This document shows, one piece after another, positions 16,205-23,101 of a stretch of DNA of 64,000 bases; within the stretch, counting starts at the first letter, position 1, and every line of letters starts with the position of its first letter. The translations under genes were made by a program, and so were the position numbers. The notes beneath the pieces are model-generated. The model did no database searches and was not told the DNA's origin. It was given only the letters and a program-made list of their open reading frames with translations. The stretch comes from Leucobacter sp042726155. GTDB taxonomy: Bacteria; Actinomycetota; Actinomycetes; Actinomycetales; Microbacteriaceae. The DNA lies in NCBI RefSeq assembly GCF_042726155.1, contig NZ_JBHXHV010000001.1, positions 1,426,001 to 1,490,000 of the forward strand, in the 5' to 3' direction.

Positions 16205-17308
16205 ATGAGCGACGCAGCGCACTCGCAGTCCGGTAGCAGCGACGCACCCCTGGTGCTGGTGCGTCGAGACGGAGCGATCACGCACCTCACGCTGAACCGG
16301 CCGCGCGCCATCAACGCCCTGAATACTTCGATGTTCGCTCAGCTCACGAATGCGGTCGCCATAGCGCAGCAAGACGGGTCTGGCGCGATCCTGCTCGACG
16401 GTGCCGGCGAGCGTGGATTCTGCGGCGGGGGAGACATCAAAGAGATCTCGAGCGGCTCGGCGCGCACGATTCTCGCGGCCGAATACCGGCTCGACTACGC
16501 AATCGCGACCTCTTCACCCCCGGTGGTCGGCATTATGGATGGCATCACTATGGGAGGTGGGATCGGCCTCACCGGGCACGCGGCGCTGCGCGTCGTCACC
16601 GAGCGCAGCAGACTCGCCATGCCAGAGGCGCGCATCGGCATTGTGCCAGACGTCGGCGGCCATCTACTGCTTGCTCATGCCCCCCACCGACTGGGTGAAC
16701 TTCTCGCCATCACCGCTGGAGACATGACCGCTGGCGATGCGATCGCGCTCGGATTCGCCGACGCCTTCGTGCCGACGGAGCGCCTTGACAGCCTGCGCGC
16801 CGCGCTCGCCGCTGGGGAACATCCGAACGCCGCGGTAGACGCCGCGCGCGAGCCCGCGCCCGTATCCGCGTTGCTCAACGCGCGTGACTGGTGGACGCCG
16901 ATTGCCGAGGCGGCGCTCGGGGATGGCGAGCTCGCTGCCAGCTCAGACCCCGTCGGCGCGGCACAGCGACTCATTCGCGCCCTCGAGTCGAGCACCCACG
17001 CGCACGCGGCGAGCACCGCGAAGGCCGTGCGCACCATGAGCCCGACTTCGGTCGCCGTGACGCTCGCTCAGATCGACCGCACGCGGCGGTTGAAGCTGCG
17101 ACTGCCTGAAGTGCTCGCCGACGACCTGCGGACGCTTGGACGGCTCGCGGCCATGCCCGATTTCGCGGAGGGTGTGCGCGCGCAGATTATCGACAAGGAT
17201 CGCAATCCGCGCTGGTCACCAGCTCAGGTCGAGCACCTCGACCCGGCAGTGATGGCCCGTGTGCTCGATCCGCTGCCCGCGCTCGGGGAGGAGCCGCTCG
17301 CGTTCTAA
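16205..17308 (+). CDS. 3-hydroxyisobutyryl-CoA hydrolase-like (ECH_2 subfamily)
   Basis: Crotonase-fold enzyme of the 3-hydroxyisobutyryl-CoA hydrolase group (valine degradation); other acyl-CoA substrates are possible. THLTLNRPRAINALN opens the fold; GERGFCGGGDIKEI and MDGITMGGGIGLTGH form the oxyanion hole; MPEARIGIVPDVGG carries the conserved Glu and Asp. 367 residues is typical of this subfamily and longer than simple enoyl-CoA hydratases, owing to the C-terminal RNPRWSPAQVEHLDP-type region. No other valine-degradation gene is adjacent. Confidence 0.85.
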   Translation: MSDAAHSQSGSSDAPLVLVRRDGAITHLTLNRPRAINALNTSMFAQLTNAVAIAQQDGSGAILLDGAGERGFCGGGDIKEISSGSARTILAAEYRLDYAIATSSPPVVGIMDGITMGGGIGLTGHAALRVVTERSRLAMPEARIGIVPDVGGHLLLAHAPHRLGELLAITAGDMTAGDAIALGFADAFVPTERLDSLRAALAAGEHPNAAVDAAREPAPVSALLNARDWWTPIAEAALGDGELAASSDPVGAAQRLIRALESSTHAHAASTAKAVRTMSPTSVAVTLAQIDRTRRLKLRLPEVLADDLRTLGRLAAMPDFAEGVRAQIIDKDRNPRWSPAQVEHLDPAVMARVLDPLPALGEEPLAF

Positions 17309-17326
17309 CGTGGCCGCGGTGGACAG

Positions 17327-17332
17327 TACCCT
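17327..17332 (+). promoter_or_regulatory. -10 element of the methyltransferase gene (leaderless)
   Basis: TACCCT, 6 nt upstream of GTG 17339. The GGAGG that follows is too close (1 nt) to act as a ribosome site, which favours leaderless initiation. Confidence 0.55.
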
Positions 17333-17338
17333 GGAGGG

Positions 17339-18220
17339 GTGAGTGAGCCCTGGAACGCCGACGGGCCGAGTCGGGTGATGCGCGGTGATAATTTGACGAT
17401 CCTGCGCTCACTCCCGACAGCCGCGTTCGCCGTTGCGTACCTCGACCCGCCGTTCAACACGGGTCGTGTGCAGCAGGCAGAGCGAGTGCGCGGTACGCGC
17501 GTTTCAGACTCGGAGTCGCCGTCGGAGCTGGCGGAGCCGGGCAGTCGGCTCGGGTTTCGCGGTCAGGGCTATCGGGTCACGCGCGAAATGACCCTTGGAT
17601 ACGACGATCGTTTCGGCGACTACTGGGAGTTTCTCGAACCGCGACTCGAAGAGACCTGGCGGCTGCTCTCGCCGGATGGGTTGCTCTATCTGCACCTCGA
17701 CTATCGCGAGGTGCACTACGCAAAAGTGCTGCTTGACGCCCTGTTCGGCCCTGAGTGCTTCATCAATGAGATCATCTGGGCCTACGACTATGGCGCGCGC
17801 ACAAAGCGTCGGTGGCCTGCAAAACACGACAATATCTTGGTGTACGCGAAACACCCGGACTGGTATTACTTCAATGCTGAGGCCGTGGATCGCGAGCCGT
17901 ATATGGCCCCCGGTCTTGTGACCGCTGAGAAAGCTGCACTCGGCAAATTGCCCACTGACACCTGGTGGCACACGATCGTCTCTCCAACGGGAGGGGAACG
18001 CACGGGCTACCCCACTCAGAAACCGGCGGGTATCTTGCGCCGCATCATTCAGGCCTCGACGCGTCCGGGCGACTGGGTGCTCGACCCGTTCGCCGGGAGT
18101 GGCACGGCCGGTGCGGCGGCGGCTGAGCTGGATCGTCGCTTCCTGCTGATCGACGACAATCCCGAGGCGATCGATGTGATGCGCGCCAGACTCGGCAGTA
18201 CTGGCACGGTGTTTTCATGA
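17339..18220 (+). CDS. orphan site-specific DNA methyltransferase (N4/N6, beta-type order)
   Basis: Amino-group DNA methyltransferase, 293 residues. The catalytic motif IV DPPFNTG (Asp36) precedes the SAM-binding motif I DPFAGSGTAGAAA near the C-terminus, the beta-class order. A region around residues 50-80 leads to YDDRFGDYWEF, the target-recognition part. DPPF suggests N6-adenine methylation, but N4-cytosine cannot be excluded. No restriction endonuclease or specificity gene is adjacent, so it looks solitary. Its stop overlaps the MocR-type gene by ATGA (18217-18220). Confidence 0.88.
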   Translation: MSEPWNADGPSRVMRGDNLTILRSLPTAAFAVAYLDPPFNTGRVQQAERVRGTRVSDSESPSELAEPGSRLGFRGQGYRVTREMTLGYDDRFGDYWEFLEPRLEETWRLLSPDGLLYLHLDYREVHYAKVLLDALFGPECFINEIIWAYDYGARTKRRWPAKHDNILVYAKHPDWYYFNAEAVDREPYMAPGLVTAEKAALGKLPTDTWWHTIVSPTGGERTGYPTQKPAGILRRIIQASTRPGDWVLDPFAGSGTAGAAAAELDRRFLLIDDNPEAIDVMRARLGSTGTVFS

Positions 18221-19794
18221 CCGGCGCAAACGCGGAGAAGCGCGCAAACGACGGGACACGGCAGACGCTGGCGCCGGATCGCGCACCCGCCGCCCGAGGT
18301 CGCGCCGCAGGCGGGTTTCCCGTACACCTCGACCGCCACTCGGACACACCGCTGCCGGTACAACTCGCCGGAGCTCTGCGCGAAGCCATTGACGCGACGG
18401 TGCTGCGGCCGGGGGAGACGGTGCCCGCGACGCGCGAACTCGCGCGACGCCTCGGGGTAGCGCGGGGCGTTGTTGTCGCCGCTTACGAGCAACTCATTGG
18501 TGAGGGCTATCTGGCCGCGTCCCAGGGCCGCGGCACGCTTGTACACCCCGATTTGGCGCGCACCCAGCTCGACGCGGTGCGCCTTGCGGGAGGCGAATCG
18601 GGCACGGCGCTTATTGCGACGGAAGCGGGTGTGGGCGCCGGTGTCAGCACGGGAGCCGGCGAACTTGTCTCGCTCGCGCCGCTTGCGCCCGGCGTGCCAA
18701 TCACGGACGGCGTCGTGGGGTCAGCGTGGCGCGCCGCCTGGCGCGAGGCCGCCGCAGATGTGTCCGCCGCCTCGGCCGTGGCCCCGTCGCTCGGCAATCC
18801 GAAACTGCGACATGAGATCTCCGAGCATCTGCGTCGCATGCGCGGCACCCCACGCGCGGCTCTCGACGTGCTTGTTACGGCAGGCACGCGAGACGGACTC
18901 TGGTTGTTACTGACGGCTCTCGGCACCACACGCGGGCGCGATCTCGTGGTCGGCGTCGAAGATCCCGGTATCCCCTCACTGCGCGGCGCTGCTGCGCGCG
19001 CGGGCGCTCGCATCGTCGCACTCCCGGCCGACGGTGAGGGGCTCGACACCGGGCGACTCCCGGACGGCTTGCTCGACGCTGTGATCGTGACGCCGAGCCA
19101 CCAGTATCCGCTCGGCGGCTCGCTGCCACTGGCGCGTCGGCGCGCCCTGATCACCTGGGCTCGGCGCAACGGCGTCGTCATCATTGAAGACGACTTTGAT
19201 TCCGAACTGCGCTACACGGGCACACCGCTCCCCACACTCGCAGCGCTCGACGACCCCGAAACGGGGGTCGTTGTGCTCCTCGGAACGTTCTCACGCACGA
19301 TCACCCCGGCGCTCTCGGCGGGCTATCTGCTCGCTCCAGCGGGGTTGCGCGCGCGCATAGAACCCGTGCGCCGAGACCTCGGTGGTCCTGTTTCGAGCGT
19401 CGTCCAGTCTGCGCTCGCGGCCTACCTCGCGAGCGGCGAATTGCGACGACACACGGCCCGCATGCTGCGGCGCTACGCCGCTCGACGTGACCTTGTCTCC
19501 GAGCGGCTCGCTGGCACAGAATCCGCGCGCGTTCGCCAGATGGACGGCGGGTTACACGCCGTCATCGAATTTTTGGACGACTCGGGACGCGCCCGCCGTC
19601 GAGAAGCTGCGGTCGTCGCCGCGACCGAGTCCGCAGGCTTGGGGGCGCAGGCGCTCGGTAGATACTGGCAACGACGGGGGAGCAACGCCGGCATGGCGGG
19701 GCTTGTGATCGGTGTGGGTGGTGCCGATGACGCCGCGTTTGACACTGCCCTCATCGAACTCCGAGCGATCCTCGACCGGTTCGCGCACGGGTGA
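18217..19794 (+). CDS. MocR/PdxR-type GntR regulator with aminotransferase domain lacking the PLP lysine
   Basis: GntR winged helix (about residues 40-110: LPVQLAGALREAID, TVPATRELARRLGVARG) fused to a fold-type I aminotransferase domain, the MocR layout; such proteins usually sense PLP or a pathway metabolite. LVTAGTRDGLWLLL, DPGIPSLR and IIEDDFDSELRY are conserved, but the Schiff-base site reads GTFSRTITPALSAGY, so the lysine that binds PLP is Arg360. It may therefore be PLP-independent. At 525 residues it is slightly long, with a low-complexity linker around 117-155. It is coupled by ATGA to a DNA methyltransferase instead of pdx genes. Confidence 0.88.
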   Translation: MTGANAEKRANDGTRQTLAPDRAPAARGRAAGGFPVHLDRHSDTPLPVQLAGALREAIDATVLRPGETVPATRELARRLGVARGVVVAAYEQLIGEGYLAASQGRGTLVHPDLARTQLDAVRLAGGESGTALIATEAGVGAGVSTGAGELVSLAPLAPGVPITDGVVGSAWRAAWREAAADVSAASAVAPSLGNPKLRHEISEHLRRMRGTPRAALDVLVTAGTRDGLWLLLTALGTTRGRDLVVGVEDPGIPSLRGAAARAGARIVALPADGEGLDTGRLPDGLLDAVIVTPSHQYPLGGSLPLARRRALITWARRNGVVIIEDDFDSELRYTGTPLPTLAALDDPETGVVVLLGTFSRTITPALSAGYLLAPAGLRARIEPVRRDLGGPVSSVVQSALAAYLASGELRRHTARMLRRYAARRDLVSERLAGTESARVRQMDGGLHAVIEFLDDSGRARRREAAVVAATESAGLGAQALGRYWQRRGSNAGMAGLVIGVGGADDAAFDTALIELRAILDRFAHG

Positions 19795-19819
19795 CCTGCC
19801 GGTCTCCCGTGGTGGCCGA

Positions 19820-19825
19820 TATCCT
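19820..19825 (+). promoter_or_regulatory. -10 element of the dtxR-type gene (leaderless)
   Basis: TATCCT, 6 nt upstream of GTG 19832. Confidence 0.55.
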
Positions 19826-19831
19826 GGTGCG

Positions 19832-20542
19832 GTGAGTGTCGACGATCTGTCTCCGAGCATGCAGAACTACCTCAAAGTGATCTGGGGTCTGCAAGAGTGG
19901 TCAGACGCGCCGATTTCGAACTCCGCCATCGCCGAGTCAGCGGGCGTCCGATTGTCGACTGTTTCTGATGCGCTTCGCAAGCTCTCAGACCTCGAATTCA
20001 TTGGGCACGCGCGATACGGAAGCGTGACGCTCACCGACCTCGGACGCGTGCACGCAGTCGCCATGATTCGACGACACCGGTTGCTCGAGACATTCTTGGT
20101 GCGCCACCTCGAATACGAGTGGGACGAGGTGCACGATGAAGCCGATCGTCTCGAACACGCAGTGTCCGACGAGTTCATCGACCGGATGGATCGCGTGCTC
20201 GGCTTTCCAACGCGCGATCCACACGGTGACCCGATTCCGAGCGCTGCCGGGGCGGTGCACCGCCCCGATGCGATGCAGCTGCTCGCGGCGCCGGCGCCAA
20301 GTCGCGCTCGCGTCGAGCGTATTTCAGACGCTGACAACGGCATGCTGCAGTTCTTCGCTGGTCGTGGCATCGTGGTCGATGCAGTATTGCATCTGTTGCC
20401 GGGCGAGCCATACTCCGAGACGGTCACGGTTCGGGTTGGCGACGCAGCGAGCGAGCCAGAGACGCCGGTGAGTCTCGGACCCGCCGCCGCCGCCGCGGTG
20501 TGGGTGTCGCTTGAGGCTACGCAGGATCCTTCACGAACTTGA
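19832..20542 (+). CDS. DtxR/MntR-family metal-dependent regulator
   Basis: Iron- or manganese-responsive repressor, 236 residues, in three parts: an N-terminal winged helix (SPSMQNYLKVIWGLQEW, AESAGVRLSTVSDALRKL), a dimerisation/metal domain (HAVAMIRRHRLLETFLV, EADRLEHAVSDEFIDRMD, then GFPTRDPHGDPIP) and a C-terminal domain with RVERISDADNGMLQFF. Metal-ligand His and Glu positions look intact; whether it senses Fe or Mn is unclear. GTG 19832 is chosen by homology and the TATCCT at 6 nt. Its last 26 bp overlap the 3' end of the convergent SMR gene. Confidence 0.9.
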   Translation: MSVDDLSPSMQNYLKVIWGLQEWSDAPISNSAIAESAGVRLSTVSDALRKLSDLEFIGHARYGSVTLTDLGRVHAVAMIRRHRLLETFLVRHLEYEWDEVHDEADRLEHAVSDEFIDRMDRVLGFPTRDPHGDPIPSAAGAVHRPDAMQLLAAPAPSRARVERISDADNGMLQFFAGRGIVVDAVLHLLPGEPYSETVTVRVGDAASEPETPVSLGPAAAAAVWVSLEATQDPSRT

Positions 20543-20912
20543 GTCCGATCACGCAGCCGATGATGCCCGCGAGAAACAGCAGCTTCAGCACGGACGGCGC
20601 CTCGGTTCCGAGCACCATTGACGCCCCCACCGTGAGTGCCGCGCCGAGCCCCGTCCAGATCGCGTAGGCGGTACTCACCGGGAGGCCGCGCATTGCGTAA
20701 CCGAGCCCGATCATGCTGATCGGGTTTGCAATGAAAAACACGATGGTCGGCACGAGCACGGTAAATCCCTGCGCGTCGTGCAGAGCGAGCGCCCAGACCG
20801 ACTCAAGAATCGCGCTGGCCAGCAGCACGATCCAGTGCGCCGGTCGAGCCACCTTGGGTGAGTCGCTTACCGGAGGTTTGACCGACGGCGAGAAACGAAT
20901 CGCGCGAGCCAT
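20517..20912 (-). CDS. SMR-family guanidinium-type exporter, subunit 2
   Basis: Small multidrug resistance protein, 131 residues with four TM helices and the essential membrane glutamate in ASAILESVWALAL. The GLPVSTAYAIWTGLG motif is shared by SugE/Gdx members. About 22 extra hydrophilic residues precede TM1. It follows its sister gene with a single base between TGA and ATG, so the two probably form a hetero-oligomeric exporter. The riboswitch upstream of the pair points to guanidinium as substrate. Confidence 0.9.
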   Translation of the reverse strand: MARAIRFSPSVKPPVSDSPKVARPAHWIVLLASAILESVWALALHDAQGFTVLVPTIVFFIANPISMIGLGYAMRGLPVSTAYAIWTGLGAALTVGASMVLGTEAPSVLKLLFLAGIIGCVIGLKFVKDPA

Positions 20913-20913
20913 C

Positions 20914-21234
20914 TCAGCTCACCGCCTTCAGGCCGACGACGCAGGCAATGAGGCCGATGAGCAGCACCACTCGCAGCACCGTCGCGCGATCTTTACGCGT
21001 TGCCATGGCCCACGCCGCGGTCAGCACAGCGCCAATTCCCACCCAGACGGCGTACGCGGTGCCGACGGGAATCTGAGTCATGCCGTAGGCGAGTCCAGCC
21101 ATGCTGGCGATGTATGCGGCCACAAACGTGACCGAAGGCCACAGCTTACGAAACCCCTTCGACGCATCGAGCGCCGTCGCCCAGACGGCCTCGAGCATGC
21201 CGCTCAGAATCAGTAATATCCACGCCACTGACAT
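20914..21234 (-). CDS. sugE: SMR-family guanidinium exporter, SugE/Gdx-like
   Basis: Four-TM SMR transporter, 106 residues, closely resembling SugE/Gdx, the proton-coupled guanidinium exporters: conserved glutamate in LSGMLEAVWATALD, KGFRKLWPS, and PVGTAYAVWVGIGAV, each as in the Gdx type. ATG 21234 is chosen because GAGGGA lies 7 nt upstream and homology begins there. A guanidine-III riboswitch (21249-21286) directly precedes this ribosome site. Its function as guanidinium efflux is inference from family plus riboswitch. Confidence 0.93.
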   Translation of the reverse strand: MSVAWILLILSGMLEAVWATALDASKGFRKLWPSVTFVAAYIASMAGLAYGMTQIPVGTAYAVWVGIGAVLTAAWAMATRKDRATVLRVVLLIGLIACVVGLKAVS

Positions 21235-21248
21235 GACACTGTCCCTCT

Positions 21249-21286
21249 GGCAGTCGTCAATAGGCGGGTACTGCTCCCTCGTCCGC
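21249..21286 (-). promoter_or_regulatory. guanidine-III riboswitch
   Basis: Read on the minus strand the element starts GCGGACGAGGGAGCAGTACC and matches the ykkC-III pattern GGACGAGG...GC.GUACCCG...GAC. P1 pairs 21283-21286 with 21264-21267 (4 bp); P2 pairs GCAGT 21270-21274 with ACTGC 21250-21254 (5 bp), giving the known pseudoknotted layout. The Shine-Dalgarno (about 21243-21248) follows after one or two bases, so control is probably at translation. It precedes two SMR exporters, the usual regulon of this class. Confidence 0.85.
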
Positions 21287-21446
21287 ACCCCAAATTTCGG
21301 GGTCCCTTCCAGTGTTGCACGAATGGCTTGGCGGGGAAAGTGCGCGTGCTTCCGCATCGACGCGCGGGTCGCCGATCTCGATCTGTGGGATGTCGGTCGA
21401 GTAGGAGATAATGGTCGAGTGCCCACTCGGGCCCGGAAGGAGCGCG

Positions 21447-22103
21447 GTGTTCGGCTGGTTCAAGAAGCGCAAGCGAGGTTCATCGCGCCCACCGCGGCGG
21501 CTGCCTCGGCGAGTGCTCGCGCCGGTTGAAGACATTGTGGAGCAGGGTCTGCTCGTCGCTGACGTCGCAGTTCGCATGACCGTGAAGAACGCGATCATCA
21601 TGAACGCGCTGAAACGCCACGTCGACTATGACGCCGATCAAATTATTGACATGGTGCGCACCACGACCATCGACCTCGCTGAAGAGCGCGAGCGAGACGC
21701 TGCACACATCTCGCGCATGCGCGGCGAGATTCGTGACACCGGCCGCAGCTCGTGGAGTGAGTCCGACTACGGCAATGACGACAACCGCACGCTGCGCCAC
21801 CGCCAAGAGGTGTACGAAAAAGTCGCCGAAGAGCTGCGCGCCCGCGCCGCGGACGACACCTATCTGAATACGGCGGCTGAGCGCGCTCGCGAGATGGCGT
21901 GGGACGAAATCGGAACATCACTGGCTGACCGCGCTGAGCACCCGTACTACAGCGGTGGCAACAATGACGAGTACCGCGAAGAGCGCGAGAGCCGCATTCA
22001 GCAACTCATTGAAAAAGATCTGACGGCGCTGATCCAACAGGGCACGCCCGCGCCCGCGAAGGTGCGCAAGTTCAAGCGGAAAGACAAAGACTCAGACGCG
22101 TGA
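21447..22103 (+). CDS. conserved hypothetical cytosolic protein
   Basis: A 218-residue soluble, highly charged protein of unknown function. A basic N-terminus (FGWFKKRKRG) and a conserved block EDIVEQGLLVADVAVRMTVK precede a long helical region rich in Arg and Glu with likely coiled-coil character (about residues 85-200) and a lysine-rich tail. Homologues in Microbacteriaceae are sometimes labelled asparagine synthase without basis. GTG 21447 is chosen because GGAAGG ends 6 nt upstream. It is divergent from the SMR pair; a GATAAT at 21405-21410 could be its -10. Confidence 0.7.
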   Translation: MFGWFKKRKRGSSRPPRRLPRRVLAPVEDIVEQGLLVADVAVRMTVKNAIIMNALKRHVDYDADQIIDMVRTTTIDLAEERERDAAHISRMRGEIRDTGRSSWSESDYGNDDNRTLRHRQEVYEKVAEELRARAADDTYLNTAAERAREMAWDEIGTSLADRAEHPYYSGGNNDEYREERESRIQQLIEKDLTALIQQGTPAPAKVRKFKRKDKDSDA

Positions 22104-22114
22104 GACCGCGTCGG

Positions 22115-22474
22115 TTAGCTCGCTGATTCGCCAGAATCTGCCGAGTCGGCCTGCGCTGCGAGCAACTCGGGGTGCCGCTGCAGGTAGCCGTCGATGAACC
22201 AGCATGATGCTTCAATTCGGCGCTCGCCGACCGCTTCGCCCGTGACAGCGCGACGCGCGAGAAGCCCTGACAGGCCGTTTCCGCGCAGCTCTGGAGCAAC
22301 GACGGTGTGGTCGAAGTCAATGACATCGTTGCCTCGCAGGGCGTAGTGCGCCTCGCCGACGACGCGCCCGCCATCTGGACCGCTTGCCGTGATGACGTAG
22401 CGGCTGCGGTCTGGCTCGTGCGTGATAGTGAATCCGGCTGCCGCTGCGTCTGCTTCGTTCAGATATCTCGCCAT
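22115..22474 (-). CDS. GNAT-like N-acetyltransferase (YjdJ/CG-type)
   Basis: Small acetyltransferase domain protein, 119 residues. The acetyl-CoA loop is VVAPELRGNGLSGLLARRAV, preceded by DFDHT and followed by ASCWFIDGYLQRHPEL, the signature of the short YjdJ/human NATD1-like subgroup whose substrate is unknown. The C-terminal 15 residues are Ala/Ser/Asp-rich. A leaderless promoter lies 6 nt upstream; the gene is divergent from the lipoprotein at 22538. Confidence 0.87.
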   Translation of the reverse strand: MARYLNEADAAAAGFTITHEPDRSRYVITASGPDGGRVVGEAHYALRGNDVIDFDHTVVAPELRGNGLSGLLARRAVTGEAVGERRIEASCWFIDGYLQRHPELLAAQADSADSGESAS

Positions 22475-22480
22475 GGGGCA

Positions 22481-22486
22481 AGCCTA
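22481..22486 (-). promoter_or_regulatory. -10 element of the GNAT gene (leaderless)
   Basis: TAGGCT on the minus strand, 6 nt upstream of ATG 22474. It faces the -10 of the divergent lipoprotein gene about 40 bp away. Confidence 0.6.
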
Positions 22487-22525
22487 TCCCCGCCTCGGTC
22501 TCGCGGCGAGGCCCGCTCGCGACGG

Positions 22526-22531
22526 TAGTCT
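22526..22531 (+). promoter_or_regulatory. -10 element of the lipoprotein gene (leaderless)
   Basis: TAGTCT, 6 nt upstream of ATG 22538. Confidence 0.55.
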
Positions 22532-22537
22532 CGGAGC

Positions 22538-23101
22538 ATGCGTCACACCCGTCGTTTCAGCGCGAGCCTCGGCATCGCCCTGGTCGTGCTCGCGACGGTC
22601 GGCTGCTCTGCGCCCGAGCCAACGCCGAAGCCAGAGTCACTCACGGTGAGCCGCGCGGGAGCCGTGTATTTGGACGCGGTGTGCCCGGTGAACGACGCGT
22701 GGGACACCGCTGATGTCGAGCTGGATCAATTGCGGCTTGCCGTGAGTCGCGACCTGTCGCCCAGCACGAAAAAGTTCTCCGCGGCCATGACCGACGTCGC
22801 CGAACAGAGTGCAATCGCGAAGAAAAAGCTCACGTCGCCGAAGCGCACCTGGCCCGCAGTCGCTGACGCCCCCGTCGCAGAAGTTGCAGACACTCTCGAA
22901 ACGGATCGGGTGCAGGCGCAGCGAGTCGCGAAGCTCACAGCGGCGAAGGCCATTGCGTATGACTGGGCGGGAGCGGAAGAAATCGGAACTGCGGCAGCCG
23001 CTGCGCGCGCCGCACTCCAGCTTCCTGCCGATGCAGACTCGGCGTGTGCACAATGGGAGAACACCCTCGACAATAAGCGGACGACTGATGCCGATGAGTA
23101 A
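22538..23101 (+). CDS. putative lipoprotein
   Basis: A 187-residue lipoprotein of unknown function. The signal peptide ends in a TVGC lipobox (Cys23). The mature part is mostly alpha-helical and Ala-rich, with one cysteine near each end (AVCPVND and SACAQW) that could pair. Its 3' end overlaps the start of the adenosylhomocysteinase-like gene by 8 bp, so the two are probably co-transcribed, although a secreted lipoprotein and a cytosolic NAD enzyme make unlike partners. Confidence 0.8.
   Translation: MRHTRRFSASLGIALVVLATVGCSAPEPTPKPESLTVSRAGAVYLDAVCPVNDAWDTADVELDQLRLAVSRDLSPSTKKFSAAMTDVAEQSAIAKKKLTSPKRTWPAVADAPVAEVADTLETDRVQAQRVAKLTAAKAIAYDWAGAEEIGTAAAAARAALQLPADADSACAQWENTLDNKRTTDADE

Noticed and set aside
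15273..16247. 324-residue antisense frame over the MFS gene
   Set aside because: Shadow of the membrane-protein codons; no homology signal or start context.
17339..18220. Restriction-modification system
   Set aside because: Only the methyltransferase is present; neighbours are a crotonase-family enzyme and a regulator, with no endonuclease or specificity subunit.
22809..23093. Upstream extension of the adenosylhomocysteinase-like frame
   Set aside because: It runs out of frame through the lipoprotein gene and is Arg/Ser-rich shadow sequence.
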